Of a DNA stretch of 64,000 nucleotides, positions 10,781 through 23,039 are shown piece after piece. A program made the position numbers and the translations under genes. Location: contig JAGVSM010002877.1 in the NCBI GenBank assembly GCA_022494885.1, forward strand, positions 1 through 64,000. The letters run 5' to 3'. The DNA comes from Micrasema longulum (lineage: Eukaryota; Arthropoda; Insecta; Trichoptera; Brachycentridae). The notes under the pieces are model-generated. The model saw nothing but the letters and a program-made list of their open reading frames with translations, had not been told where the DNA came from and made no database searches. Within the stretch, counting starts at the first letter, position 1; each line of letters starts with the position of its first letter.

Positions 10781-11730
10781 CTTACTGATCATTTAAAATG
10801 TTAGTATTTAAAAATACACTTGTTATCTTTTAACCTTTCTCCTCTTTTTGTTTTGTTACAACAACTAGTGAAATGTATAATCCGATTACATGAACTGCTG
10901 AAATGCTACACGCTACTGTTTATTAGTAAATATAACACTTCGAATGAACCTCTTTTTCCTTGTATACAAGCAGAAGCTTCTGATTGTTTTGTTTGGAAAC
11001 TTCATAAGAATTCGTTTGTTTTATTGCGTATGTACAGTATGTAGTTCAGAGTAACGTTTATCATTTCTTAAGATGGGTTAACCGCTGGGTATCCGGTTAG
11101 TCATTTCAACAAATTTTACATTTTACGTCAATCTAAATAATTTTAAGGGACGTATGCCATGTATAGATTGTAATTTTTTTATTAGATATGGCATGCTATA
11201 TTTGTATGCACCCAAAGACCCATTGCGGGAACTTCAGTGTGTTGCGTGTTGGCGCTCATAATTATTTTGTCAACGAACGTATTTGCCTGTTTGCAAAATT
11301 TGCAGCATTTTCGAGTACACATATACATTCATAATTATATTGTACTGACGTTTAATTTTCAGTACAACATTTAATAATTACGAATTTTTACAATCCGTCT
11401 TTTTGTAAACGTGTTTGCTTTATACAGTATTAAATGGGGTGTATTTGTCAATTGAATTACGAGTACCTATAGGTATGTTTAATATATATATTTATATATA
11501 TATGGGAGTTGCATTACTTTTTACCTTGCTTATAATATACAAGGTTTATATTTTTTCAAAAAAGGATTTTTCTGCAGTTAAATTGTTAAAATTTTTTGCT
11601 CAATTTTTGGGATCAGGAAGGATATTATAAAGTGGGCCAATCAGGAACTTCTCAGCATTTGCTAGTATGCCTATGGGTATGTTAACCGTCTTTTGAAAAA
11701 TCACTTCATCATATTAAATGTATTTCCTGC
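10781..11730. other. AT-rich sequence without recognisable gene
   Basis: Only short chance frames occur. No upstream RpL27A exon was recognised on the minus strand. Confidence 0.45.
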
Positions 11731-11800
11731 TTAACTTTTAATTTTAACTTTTAATTTTTAATTTTAACTTTTAATTTCAACTCTTAATTTTTACTTATTC
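11730..11800 (+). repeat. Tandem low-complexity repeat (aattttaactttt)
   Basis: Words such as ttaatttttaattttaactt recur four or five times with slight variation, a short minisatellite-like tract. Confidence 0.6.
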
Positions 11801-11859
11801 ATATGTACATATACTACCTGCATCTTATTAATTATTGTTGGTTGTGAATTTTTACTAAG

Positions 11860-12112
11860 AAATATAAATGTTCATGGAAGCAGAGAGAGAGGGAAGGGAA
11901 GTAGAGTTGGAGCTATACAATGTCTTCTCCCTTTTATGTACTTTTTGTATTTTCATATATTTATTTTTTTAGAATTTGATTATTTTTCCCCTCTCCTCTG
12001 GCATTCATAATAAACTAATGCGAAATCTGTAATTGGTCTTACTTTTTTCAATAGTTCTTTTTTACCTTGTATTTACATAAGGACTGTATGAAATCCTTAA
12101 TAAATAAATAAA
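11860..12112 (+). mobile_element. LINE 3' UTR tail
   Basis: Ends in tgaaatccttaataaataaataaat, the short tandem A-rich 3' end typical of insect LINEs of the CR1/Jockey group. No coding sequence is left. Confidence 0.45.
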
Positions 12113-12374
12113 TATTAATATATCGACGGTCCCCGCGTTATACCATTGAATCTGCATTTTGCGAGGTTTACAGAGAGCAAAAACAATATCAGATACTGTA
12201 ATGTAGAATTGCCAGATACGTGTCTATTGTATTTTAATATAATACTCGATGTTGAAACAGTGTTTTATTTATTTATTGTTTACAAAAGTAGCATAAAGAC
12301 TTCACAAATTATTTACTATGCTCAATGTTTTTTTTTTTGTAAATTTATTAATATAATTTTAAGTTGCTAATATT

Positions 12375-12655
12375 CCATGCGTCCATGCGCTTTGTAGCTG
12401 CAAGATGATTGGTAATCTTGCTTCAATATGCAAATGTTATTAACCATAAAACACTTGAATTTTAACAGTCCACGCGCTCAGTAGCTGCAAGACTTGTTAT
12501 AATCTAATTCCTATTTTTAAGAAACGAGTTTAAAAAAAAAATATTTTTTAAATTTTCATATCATTCAAACACTAAACTTGTCAAATTAAAACATAGTGTA
12601 AATAAGGGCTAGATTACTTATCGTCCATGCGCTCTGTATCTGCTAGACGTGATGG
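12375..12655 (+). repeat. Three spaced copies of a 25-bp motif
   Basis: The motif gtccatgcgctttgtagctgcaag recurs with few changes at about 12380-12404, 12468-12492 and 12624-12648. Spacing differs (about 88 and 156 bases), so this is not a simple tandem repeat. Function unknown. Confidence 0.55.
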
Positions 12656-12659
12656 GATA

Positions 12660-13210
12660 TTTATTCATTGTACAGCGCCCTTGAGGTGATTTTGACCGGT
12701 TTCAAAGCTACACAAGCTACTTTGGTCGGTAGAAAAAAAAAGCTGATAAAATCTAAGTTGTTTTTTTTCATTTAAATTATTTATTGACAATTCTTGATGG
12801 AATTCCATTCAAATGATGTAATAACTTATATTTACATATAAGTTATTAATTTAAAAAATACTTGGTACACTTCCACTTATTTATTTTGACCAATTAGTTG
12901 TTTTATATTTATATAATTATATTTAATACATCCAGCATGTTATCAAAACACATTTTTACTTTTGCTTTTTTTGTTAGCGTTATTAATGAAGTTTCATTGA
13001 ACTCCAGTTTTTTATAATACTTTGATGATAAGATAAATATCATAAAAACTCCCACGCGTTGTTTTAAAAGTTCGTGTGTAACGTACCCAGACAAAAATAA
13101 GATGTAAACAAAAAAGTCTATAAATAGTTAAAACAATAACGTTATAAGATTTTGGTTTAAGACTGGATAACACGAAGTAAATAGGAAATAAATAAAATAA
13201 TTAAGAACAT
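12660..13210. other. AT-rich intergenic sequence
   Basis: No feature recognised apart from a short word gcgcccttgagg near 12676 that resembles the L2-like LINE tail at 35145. Confidence 0.35.
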
Positions 13211-13213
13211 CTA

Positions 13214-13592
13214 CAGGGTGTTCTTTAAACCCTGTCACATCCGAAACCACGATGATCAGTATGAGCAAGAAGACATATTGGAACATTAAAATAAATTTTT
13301 AGAACGAATAAAATGAAAAAAAAAAAAATATTAAAAAAAAAACAAACGGTTGCTAACTTCTGCAGGGTAGAAACGAGGAGGGGAGAGGGGGGAGTCTGAC
13401 TCACCGTTACCACGCGGCCGCACCCCCCTCGCTTCTCCTCTGCAGAAGTAAGCAGCCATTTGTTCTTTTTAATATTTTATTTTTACAAATTTTCTTCGTT
13501 CTAAATATTTTTTTAAATATGCCAATATATGTCTTCCTTGCCCATACTGATCATCGTGGTTTCGGATGTGACAGGGTTTAAAGAACACCCTG
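13214..13592. mobile_element. Palindromic MITE with TA target duplication
   Basis: The left end cagggtgttctttaaaccctg and the right end are reverse complements and are flanked by TA (13212-13213 and 13593-13594). Complementarity extends through about 100 bp per arm (atccgaaaccacgatgatcag...), and even the GC-rich centre (cttctgcagggtagaaacgag / ctcgcttctcctctgcagaag) folds back. This is a 379-bp non-autonomous element, probably mobilised by a Tc1/mariner-type transposase. Confidence 0.85.
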
Positions 13593-13594
13593 TA

Positions 13595-14640
13595 TAATTC
13601 ACTACTTAGATTGATCATTTGACAAATTTAATGACATACTTACCTTATCCGGGTAACTTTTGTCATCATCATCCAGTTTTTTTTCTATCCTTTTTTTACC
13701 GGGTCACGCGTTACTGAATTTATTTGGTGTCGAGTGTATTGATATACTGCTTTAAATTGACACAAGTTTATAGAGTACTTATTGTGAACTTGCACTTGTA
13801 ATTGTTATAATTTATTATTCTCAGAAAATACGGTTAATAAAAATATTCAATGAACAAAATGAATACGTATTTAGTTCTTCCTAGAATGTCACAAATTGTG
13901 AAAACAAAACTTAAAAAATAGCGTACGAACAATAATCAAATGACTACTCAGTAAAAGGGTCAAAACATTTCCACCAAAGACCTTTCCAACTTTTAAACTT
14001 TTCGGCTTTGCGTCAAATCCCAGAGCAGTAAGCCGCGGCGAAAACAAAAACTGGAATAATTTAAAAAATAATGGCTCATTGAATATTTTATTTCGACAAT
14101 TTATTACGTGCATGTGCAATGGATCCCCCGTTAAAACGATAATTATAATACATGTACCTAGATTGTATAATTATGGTTTCCGTCAATATTAAAATTATAA
14201 AAAGGCGAATAATATTACTTAGGTATATTATACCGGAATTAAACTTCAAATCAAAACATAAAACACTATCTTAAATTAGCTGTGTAGGGTATGCCGGATG
14301 TTATGAGGAATAAAAAATTAGGTGCTCAGGCCTTCTGAAACAGTGGGTCTCTACTGGACATGGTAGTCATAAAGCGCTCAAATTGATTATGTTTGAAATT
14401 GAGAGTTCCACCAGAAATGGCCGGTTTCGGGTCACGGTCTGGCACCCGAAACTGCTGTGAGCTGTGACTCGTCACATCACACACCGAGCGGACTAGTCAC
14501 TAGTCACTGGACACATGTGTCATTTAACCGCGAGATAACAGTGCTGGATGAGCGAGGAATAAAAAAACTTTATTTCAAATGAGAAAATATTTTTCAAATT
14601 GCACCGCACCTACCTGAAATTTTTAACGAGGATATTTTTG
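13595..14640. other. Unassigned AT-rich sequence
   Basis: No supportable gene or repeat boundary. A short GC-rich part near 14420-14520 has overlapping gtcactagtcact words. Confidence 0.35.
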
Positions 14641-15300
14641 GCGAGTTTTTTTTGTTCCAAATCAGTTTGGTAAGTGGCCACTTGAACCAACCAATGACAT
14701 TTCATTTAAGTTTTGCCAAAAATAAAATAAGAGGCAGAACTCTTAAGCTCTGGAACGACCGGTATTTACGTGAAACTACTGGACAGGCAACTAAAATATT
14801 TTTTCCAACAATCTTTCATGCTTTTGATTTCAAGAAAACGCAGCAAGTTGGCTACGAACTGACTCAAACCTTTACAGGCCACGGATGTTTTATGAGCTAT
14901 CTTCACCGTTTCAAGCTCTCAGAAATCATTAGCTGTCCATGTGATGATGAGACGCCCCAAGATGTCCCACATCTGTTGATGCATTGTCCCATTTTCAGCT
15001 TAGAGCGAATGCTGCCGGAGGCGCGATGCAGAAGTTTCGATGAGGATCTAGAAGATATCGTAACAGTATTAAGTCATAAGGACTTTTCGCATGAGGTCAT
15101 ATCATACATGGTAAAAATAGTAAAGGTGATTGTTAAAATAAATAAAAATAGGACACAAAATGCCGAACGCTCTCAAAGTGGGACGGAAGATCTGTTGATG
15201 ACTGTCAATAGTCCGGATTCTCCTGTATGAGTTTCCACTACCAGATTCTCACCCTATAGTTAAAAAATTAGAAGTAACATACCTTTTGCAGTTAAAATAA
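14640..15300 (+). mobile_element. R1/TRAS-type LINE ORF2 C-terminus
   Basis: An open frame of about 190 codons (14652-15230) carries the signature of the C-terminal region of R1-clade reverse transcriptase proteins: KLWNDRYLRETTGQ, GYELTQTFTGHGCF, YLHRF and a CCHC-like zinc motif CPCDDETPQDVPHLLMHCP. In this family the segment follows the reverse transcriptase domain. Everything upstream is missing, so the copy is 5'-truncated, as usual for LINEs. Confidence 0.85.
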
Positions 15301-15552
15301 GCCTTGTATATAACTGTAGCTGCTCGTCAAACTATTATTGACAGTTCAATTCCATAAATTAAAAAAATACTTACTTGTTTATTTTTATTACCTTATACTT
15401 GTTTTTTATTTTTTACTATTATATCAAATTGCATTGTAGTATTGGCAAATACGCATTTCATAGATACATATTTTTATTTCTTATTTTTGCGTGATAATAT
15501 ATGCTTGCTTGTTTATTAATTTAACTTAAAAATGTCTTTCTTGCCTACCGTA
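15301..15552. other. AT-rich sequence after the LINE fragment
   Basis: Probably 3' UTR of the LINE, without further recognisable signal. Confidence 0.35.
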
Positions 15553-15568
15553 ACACTTTATTTATTTT

Positions 15569-15771
15569 TATTTGTTTATAAATTTGTATAAACCATTTTA
15601 TTTTTTTTATTACACTTCGACCGGTTTCGAGGTTACTGCCTCATCGTCAGGAATTTAACGATGAGGTAGTAACCTCGTAGTTAAATTCCTGACGATGAGG
15701 TAGTAAACTCGAAACCGGTCGAAGTATAATAAAAAAATTAAAGTGGTTTATACAAATTTATAAACAAATAA
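15569..15771. repeat. Large inverted repeat built from Penelope-like terminal sequence
   Basis: Two arms of about 90 bp, 15569-15658 and 15682-15771, are near-perfect reverse complements. They contain cgaccggtttcga and catcgtcaggaatttaac. The word gaaaccggt with a nearby gacgatgag or gacgaagag is typical of Penelope-like element terminal repeats, and related tails occur at 19900-20090 and 49265-49415. A head-to-head pair of truncated Penelope ends would explain the structure. Confidence 0.7.
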
Positions 15772-15789
15772 GTGTAAAATGTCATACCA

Positions 15790-17115
15790 CAAAGTGAAAA
15801 AATGTTTTTGATAACAATAATACTTGATTTATTGTTTGCTTTACAGAATTTATTTCATAATTAACTTTGCTGGACATGTTTAAGTAAGTTTTTAAAATTG
15901 ACATGTTATTTATTATATTTTAAAAGCAATGAAATCCGGCACTCATTAATCTGGATAGTATAATTTTTACTGTATTCATATTTATTTGGATGGCCGGTAT
16001 CTAATATACATCTTAGAATATGAATATTTTTTGTGTTTTTATTTGAACGGGGCTCATTATCTAATGTTTCGAGGAATGGGTGTATATTTGTCACCGAGGT
16101 CACTGTAATATATATTGCCAATATGGTGGTATCTTTACCAATATATATTTTGGGGCAGTTAGTCTGTAATACATATTGATATTGTTTTGATTAAAAATCT
16201 TTTTTTATTTTTTTTTATTCAATATTGAATTAATTAAATCAATAAGTCATTTCGGCTCTGTATTTAACATCGCTATCTGCTGCCGGTGGTCAAGCATGAC
16301 ACTTGATCTGAGTTAATTTTTACCAACTAAATAATGATGATGTAGAAGCCACTATGGAGTGTTTGCACACTGCGATGCCATATTATTATTACCACCATTG
16401 GGGTTTTTGTTACCATAAACATGAAAAATAAGATATGTACGCAGAATATTAATCACATACATTATATAGTAAGGAAGCTTGCGTAGCAGGTGCATAAATT
16501 CCACATTATTTTAGTATATCTTTGTAATGTTAACTTTTAAAATTTGTCATTCATCCGGCAATGGATATTTCTAAAAGTTTCATTAACCTAGCTGAATAAA
16601 TGAATGTCAGTACTACGTCGGAAATATGTATTTTTCGTTAACTAGTCAATTGTTTTTTTCTCAAAACTATGATATTATTGCTTAGTTCTTTTTACCACCA
16701 AGCGACGTTTTGTGTGGTATATTCTTAATTTTTTTTTTGAAGTTCATCAAGGATACATAAAAAACTTACAATTTGTAACTTAGAATTGCGCTGTCCTAGT
16801 TCATGTATGTTCAATAGACCATTTTTAGAAAATTGAGTTATAAATGCCAATACCTATGTTCAGTATCTTATTACGCGTCCATGTAGCTCAAGAATTATTT
16901 TTTCCGTTATTAAATAGTATTTTCAGCATTTTTTGAGTGCCAATCTCCACTTACTGATTTTACTTTAAAAACAAATTAAATGTCTAGTAAAATTTGCATA
17001 GGGCAGCGATTGGTTTTATTCTTCATAAACTCGTATATCCTCAATTACAGAACTCCACCATCTTTCATAAATTATATGAAATAAGTGTGCAGCTCGATTC
17101 AATCAATCAATATTG
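15790..17115. other. Unassigned AT-rich sequence
   Basis: No gene, RNA or repeat boundary could be supported. Confidence 0.4.
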
Positions 17116-17125
17116 TTTTGACAAA

Positions 17126-17496
17126 TTACAACAGGGGTGGAGAATACCTTAAATAAGGGAATATAGAAGTCTAGGCATTTACAAGGCTTATGACCTATGT
17201 GAAATAATTCAGTCAGATGAATCTCTTCACTACAATAAAGGTTTCATCTCTTTAACTTCACTAAAATCAACAAATGGAAGAGTGGAAGAAATATGGGTGT
17301 TCAAACATAGGCAAAATGGTGAATGTTACACTGTGTGTAAAGTGGCCACTTAAACCAGCCAATGACAGTTCATAAGCCCTGTAAATGCCTAGACTTCCAT
17401 ATTCTGTACTGTATGTTTCCTAAATAAAAGAAAAAAAAATAAAATAAAAAAAAATCACTTATTTAAGGTATTCTCCACCCCTGTTGTAATTTGTTA
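17126..17496. mobile_element. CAACAG MITE family, copy 1 (complete)
   Basis: The left arm caacaggggtggagaatacc and its reverse complement on the right (ggtattctccacccctgttg) delimit about 370 bp. Internally the block aagtctaggcatttaca...gcttatgacc recurs inverted near 17370-17400. The same arms and internal words recur at 37870, 41690, 43300, 47335 and 48198. There is no coding capacity. Confidence 0.8.
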
Positions 17497-17669
17497 ATCT
17501 TAATGACTCCCGAGGGGGTGAAATCCAGTTTTTTGTCTACAAACATTTGGACAAACTCAAATATTTTAATTTTGTTTTGATTACTTATTATTTTATTTTT
17601 TGTATTGTTTAAATGGTTGCCTTATGTGGTTAATACACCTAATTGGATGGCAGGCCTAGTTATGTATTC

Positions 17670-17895
17670 TCTTTTTTCATCATTCCCTTTCCGCATATAA
17701 TGGTGCATAGGGCACTGCATTGGTACACCAATCGCAGCGTATCTTGATCATTTTTGTCACATGAATGATCAGTCTTATGCTTCAGGTACCAGTCCAGGGA
17801 CTTTAAAATATTCTTGTGTGAAAACACTATTTTAAATAAATAATTTGTATCAACCATGTCGGAAATCGAACCCAAGACCTCTTGCATGGAAAATT
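17670..17895 (-). mobile_element. tRNA-derived SINE, copy 2
   Basis: On the minus strand a B-box (gggttcgatttcc, 17860-17875) precedes the shared 3' module with ggtaccagtccaggg... read inverted at 17690-17810 (gcataagactgatcat, ctgcgattggtgtaccaatgc). The head is truncated. Confidence 0.65.
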
Positions 17896-17899
17896 TTCG

Positions 17900-18525
17900 G
17901 ATTTGCGTTGCTGTAAAGCTTTGGGAGACTCTGATTTATATAAATATTAACGTAGACCTTTTCTTGCGTATAAAGTTCGTCCTTGATAGCACAATCACAT
18001 TTATACCTGTAAAATTGATTTTAAACTGGTTCATGCAAATTGTACATAAATACGTCATTTTTTATGTCATTCATAAAATGTATCTTCTCACACACATTTA
18101 CAAATACTAAGTATTTTAATCATGACTATAAATGAACAATAAATTAACTTTTTAATGTGGAATAAAGTATTGTCTTGCTTCGTTTTATTTCTTACGTAAT
18201 ATTTCCCTCGTAAAAGTTTCTATCAAATAAGTATTTTAGGTCAAATACACGAATACATACCTTACCTACAAGCATACCTCAGTTATTTCTGCATAATGTA
18301 TTATGTATGTCCATTCGTCCATTGTGTTAGGATCTGTAGATCTACCTGCAAGGAGCATTCATCTCTCGCACACCTGGCGTTCTTCGCTTTTTTATATTAT
18401 ATTGTTGTATCGCAGATCCTATTTTTTTATTACCTACCTCTTCTGTCTTCTTCTCATACTTACTACCTAATATGCAGAATAAAATTCGACAATTTTTTAA
18501 CGATAATAAAAAAAAAACTTTTAAA
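17900..18525. other. Unassigned AT-rich sequence
   Basis: No feature recognised. Confidence 0.4.
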
Positions 18526-18529
18526 GAAT

Positions 18530-18770
18530 ATTTTATTTTGTCTTTCTTATGTTACACAAACATATTATAACTGTCCATTATTTATTATAGGAGCAAAAAT
18601 TCATTAACATTTTCTTGCATACCCACGAACAGGCCATGCCTTTGTGGGATTTTTTTGTTTACTATTATTATGAATTTCATTGCTACGTAATTATGCTTTT
18701 TTTATTACTCTGTTTTATCGCTTATGTTTATTGTAAAAAAACAAAAAATTTTTTTTTTTTTTTTTTTAAT
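18530..18770 (+). repeat. 220-bp dispersed repeat (gccatgcctttgtggg), copy 1
   Basis: Shares long near-identical blocks (ttattataggagcaaaaattc, aacaggccatgcctttgtggg, attgctacgtaattatgc) with 20578-20815 and 50025-50245, all on the plus strand and all ending in an A-rich tail. This fits a LINE 3' UTR or a SINE. Confidence 0.75.
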
Positions 18771-18774
18771 TAAA

Positions 18775-19895
18775 CTTTTCATTTAAATAACAAAATATGA
18801 ACAAAACCTTTTGAAAGTAGTTATATACATGTATATCAAGGTATGAACTTATTTAACAACTTGCCTCACGAACTAAACAATTTTATTAACGCCTTAACGA
18901 AATTCAAGCTAAAGTTAAAAATATATATTTTTTTATTTTTACATTTTTAATTTTTATTCTTTATTCGGATAACCAACAACTACATTTATCATATATAAAA
19001 AAAAACAAATAAGCCAGTTACAGGTTTTCACAAGTAGCAACACAGTTAATTGCAGTCCTTAAAATATGGCTCGATTAGAATGACAGCTGTCAAACTAATT
19101 TCATTAGTGAAGGGAAATTACTGATCACTGATCAAATCGATTTTATCAGTTATTTCATGCAATTATGAAACTCTGTTTCCGAAACTTGATATAAAAAACG
19201 TAAAAACAACCCTGTTATAGTGTGTTTAACACAATGGGACCGCGGCCCGGATTACTTTATGGATAGTTTAAGATAATAAAATAACAATAAGGCAATATTT
19301 CTTGATGGAATTAAAGAAGTCTGAAGTCTGAAATTCTCGATACACCTAAAGCGTGATAGTTTTTTTGTTTTTGCCGTCTCGTTCGTCCGATTCATCTGTT
19401 TACGGCCGTCACGGCCGCGGCCGTTCATCCTTCCGTATTCCGTACAGACTACCGAAAGCACGTGAACGGAAATCCAAACACTCTCTTATAATATTCGAGA
19501 CTAAGCCAAGCCACTATACCAAATTATTATCTAATATATTTTACATTCTACTGTTGTGAAAGCCAGGGGCGCGAATTGCTTTTATTGCTAGTCGGTTACG
19601 TAGTGCTTCACACTTCATATTCATAGTATAGTAAGTATGCAAAAATAATTATATTGATGAAAACTAAGGTAAAATAAAATGTCAAAACGTAATTTGAGAA
19701 GGGAATATAACATAGATAATATGTAGGGCTAGGCATTTCGTCGCGTTGGGAAACAAGGTTCTATCTAACAAAATATGTTTTTTTTACTTTAAACTTTTAT
19801 TATATTTATATTTAAATATCGGTTCTATCTGCATCAAAATTTTAAAGAAAAACAAAATCAATCCTTAATTATTATTAAGTTCATTAAGACAATAT
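18775..19895. other. Unassigned sequence
   Basis: Mostly AT-rich. A short GC-rich patch around 19370-19450 (cggccgtcacggccgcggccg) has no recognisable product. Confidence 0.35.
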
Positions 19896-19899
19896 TTTA

Positions 19900-20095
19900 C
19901 CGGTTTCTAGACGTACCTGCATGCCGTGTTGGTTTTATATTTTTGTGCTACAACTATGATGAAGGCGTATAGTGGGTTTTGGTTGGTTTAATCGGCGTCC
20001 TGGCGAAGAGACGGGTACGTTTCGAAACCGGTAGACATAGAAAAGTCGGTAAGTGGTTATATACAAATATTGAATAACATTTAGTAAAATGTTTG
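19900..20095 (+). mobile_element. Penelope-like element tail, copy 1
   Basis: The sequence gaagagacgggtacgtttcg followed by aaccggtagacatagaaaag and aagtggttatatacaaatat matches 49315-49405 almost base for base. The latter lies downstream of a recognisable Penelope-like GIY-YIG frame. Confidence 0.65.
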
Positions 20096-20459
20096 ACCAC
20101 AAACTTAATGCTTTAAATATTAATAAAATACTGTATCCCCGCTGGGGAAACCCGTGCCGAGAACACTTGACAATGTACTTTTTTCTTTACGAATAAGAAT
20201 AAGATAGAAAACTTAATATTGATACAAATAGAAAATTTACAAAATTTCAAAACAATTTTTGAATTTTTTATTTTATTTAACTTTTTGTACATAATGTTAA
20301 TTGTACATTGGCGGGCTTTTTGCCAAATGGCAATTTCTACCAACCAATTAATAGAATAAAAGTTTTAGTTTTATTATTCAAATAAAAATATATTCAATAG
20401 AAAATAAAGATAAAGAAATTTAAAAATATAAATGAATGTATTTGTGTATAAATTACCTT

Positions 20460-21240
20460 AAATCAATACCATTACTCAATGGGAAAAGGAAAAAAGGGGA
20501 AAGAGGAAAGGAGGAGAGATTAAGGAAGAGAAAGGAGATGTTTCTTCAGACGTGATTTAAACAGAGATAATGTTGTAACATTTTCTTTCTTATGTTACAC
20601 AAAAATTATAACTGTCCATTATTTACTATAGGAGCAAAAATTCATTAACATTTTCTTGTATACCCACGAACATGCCATGCCTTTGTGGGATTTTTTGTTT
20701 ACTATTTTTACTATTAATATGTATTTCATTGCTATGTAATTATGCTTTATTTTTTTAATACTCTGTTTTATCACTTATGTTTATTGTAAAAAAACAAAAA
20801 AAATAAAAATAAAAACAATCCTTGATGGTGGATGGAAGATGAAAGTTAGAGAAGAAAGAGGAATTCTGAATGGGTATTAAAAGAGTGCTTGAGAATTAAA
20901 ACGAAGAGGTAAACCATGAACTGATAAGCGTTGAAATTTTTCACGCAGGTGTATAGGAGCGTTAGGACTATGAAGTACATTGAACAGAAGAGAAAGGGAG
21001 TGATAGTCTCTCCGCTGTCTAATTTTGAGACATTTCAGTTGCCTACGATAATCAGAAATGTGGTCATATTTCCTAAGACCAAAAATATACCATATGCATG
21101 TATTCTGAAGTCGTTCAAGTTTATCGAGTTGCTCACAGCTTAAATCAGTCATGGAAACATCAGCGTAATCTAGAATGGGTAGTAGTAATGCTTGTACCAG
21201 AGTGCATTTAGTTTTAATGGGTAAGAATTTTTGCAACCTT
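20460..21240 (-). mobile_element. LINE reverse transcriptase C-terminus, interrupted by a repeat
   Basis: Minus-strand frame 20877-21236 has the post-RT motifs LVQALLLPILDYADV, KLERLQNTCIWYIFGLRKYD and RRQLKCLKIRQRRDYHSLSL, typical of CR1/Jockey-group LINEs. The expected end of the protein, NVTTLSLFKSRLKKHLLSLP, is found further on at about 20518-20577. Between them lies copy 2 of the 220-bp repeat. The left limit near 21240 is a 5' truncation. Confidence 0.8.
20578..20815 (+). repeat. 220-bp dispersed repeat, copy 2, inserted in a LINE
   Basis: Nearly identical to 18545-18770. It is oriented opposite to the surrounding LINE and separates two parts of its coding sequence, so it arrived later. 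Confidence 0.75.
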
Positions 21241-21940
21241 CTTATGAGTGTAGACTGAAAAATTTAACTAAAAAATTTTACCCATTGTTTTAAAATCCGA
21301 TACACATTTTTTGCTCTATCTACCTATGTATTTTATTAAATTGGTTCATCATAACATCTTAAAAACTAATATTAACATTTGATTACATCTTATTAAAATA
21401 TATATATTTTTAAGAACGCGTTTAGCCTTTATGTATGTTTCTGAAGCCTATACATGTAAGCATGTTACTGGACCTTCGTTTTCTATATTTTCAAGTCATT
21501 GCACGCCCTTGGTAGAAGCCGAGGATAAAGGAGAAGCACATCCGTCCCAACCTCTTCCTCCTCTGTCAAGATTCAATCAACCGCTTCCTTAATAGAAGTG
21601 CCGATCATTATGTCTCAAATTTGTATTGTCATTTCTGTAATGCTATCAGATGATTGTCCCATTCGAGTATCATTAAAATTAATAATCAATTACATTGACA
21701 ATCCATAAATTAATTTGAATTTTATTTTGACACGAATCGACTCCTTAATTGCGACGATATTTTATTTTCATTAAAGATCTGTATTGTTTTTTATGTTTAT
21801 CACCTGAATAGCTACTAAGTGCCTGAAATTGTTTTCCTTTAAACACATATATATTTTTAATGAATAACTGTCATTGTCGTTATTGTTTCAAAACTTTGAA
21901 ATAAATTCTTCACATTTTTTAAATAAAAGACACAGCTTTA
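21240..21940. other. Unassigned AT-rich sequence
   Basis: No feature recognised. Confidence 0.4.
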
Positions 21941-21944
21941 AATA

Positions 21945-22110
21945 ATAATGTACACAAAATTCAAAAACAAGGCAAGGACAAAAACGATTTATGAATCAGG
22001 AACTTAAACTATACAAAGTGTTTTATTTACCCAATGAAATATAAAAAAAAGATTTTGCCTTTGAATTGAAGTAGTTTCTAATAAACAATATAAAAAAAAT
22101 GATAAAATTA
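21945..22110 (+). mobile_element. LINE C-terminal fragment
   Basis: A short frame with acaaggcaaggacaaaaacg (RQGQKRFMNQELKLYK) resembles the stretch NQGLKLYNKLP of the fragment at 25940-26100, pointing to the same LINE family. Confidence 0.45.
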
Positions 22111-22139
22111 ACACTATTAACGAATTACATTCATGTATA

Positions 22140-22225
22140 ATTCGTAAGCCGCGTAAGGTAGGTTCGATAACGATAATTCAACCATGATGGAGGTCCCGGG
22201 TTCGATTTCTAACATTATCTATTTT
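22140..22225 (+). mobile_element. SINE head fragment
   Basis: Contains the B-box-like ggtcccgggttcgatttc (22192-22209) and an A-box remnant, followed by a T-rich tract. No 3' module remains. Confidence 0.45.
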
Positions 22226-22284
22226 TATTTATTTATTTTATTATTATTTAAAAAAAACATGTAATCATTAACAAGATATTATAC

Positions 22285-22668
22285 TCCCAGTGGTGGTATT
22301 CTGGATCTTCTCTACCCCCTAGAAAGTAATTAATTTGAAGATTTTAATTTTTTGAATGCGACGACACTTTGCTTTATATAATGGCCACACTGATGATTAA
22401 ACGTTAAATGGTGTATAAAACTGCTTCAAAAACGGAAATAAAACTAATACGGTTTGGTCAATTCAACCTAATTAACCAGTTTTTTGGGCAATGCTTAAGG
22501 TCGCAAAAATGATCTAAATGAAAATCATCATGTTTGATTTCACGTGTTCATGTTTTTTGACGTTTAATCACCAGTAGGCAATATGAAGCAAAAATTAGTC
22601 GCATTGAAAAAATAAATATCCCCAAATAAACCACTCTCTAGGGGATAGAGAAGATTCATAATTGCACC
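22285..22668. mobile_element. Foldback MITE (cttctctaccccctag)
   Basis: The left arm with tggatcttctctaccccctag and the right arm with ctaggggatagagaagattc are reverse complements. Complementarity continues inward (gatgattaaacgtt / gacgtttaatcacc). The right arm alone recurs near 38410-38450. Confidence 0.7.
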
Positions 22669-22671
22669 CTA

Positions 22672-22916
22672 GGGCCCCGATTACAATTGGAAGTTACCAT
22701 TTATCTTCAATTTTATCTACAAAGTAAAATTTAGTTTTCTGTATGAAAAGCAGAATATGCATACAATTTTTTCTCCTAAACATGTTCAATAAAAGGTTAC
22801 CGACGAATATACTTTAAATGTTCATGCAAATATACTCATTTTCGTACACACATATCGGTTTTTCTTTATAGACAGTCGTAGATAACTATGTTAACTTCGC
22901 ATTGTAATCGGGGCCC
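22672..22916. mobile_element. MITE with GGGCCCCGATTACAAT ends
   Basis: The 245-bp element begins gggccccgattacaat and ends with the exact reverse complement. TA flanks both ends (22670-22671 and 22917-22918). The inner sequence with aagcagaatatgca recurs at 46555-46925, where the copy is split by an insertion. Confidence 0.8.
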
Positions 22917-23039
22917 TAGAGTTAGATAAAACTTAAGAGTTATTTGGGGCGGGACATAAGAGAAAACATTTTTGTGGTCATCATATTATCAGTTAATACA
23001 ATCCAAAATAGTAAGAAAACATAACATTAAAAACATAAA

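Noticed and set aside
19250..19560. Open frames on both strands around a cggccg-rich patch
   Set aside because: Composition-driven; no family resemblance.
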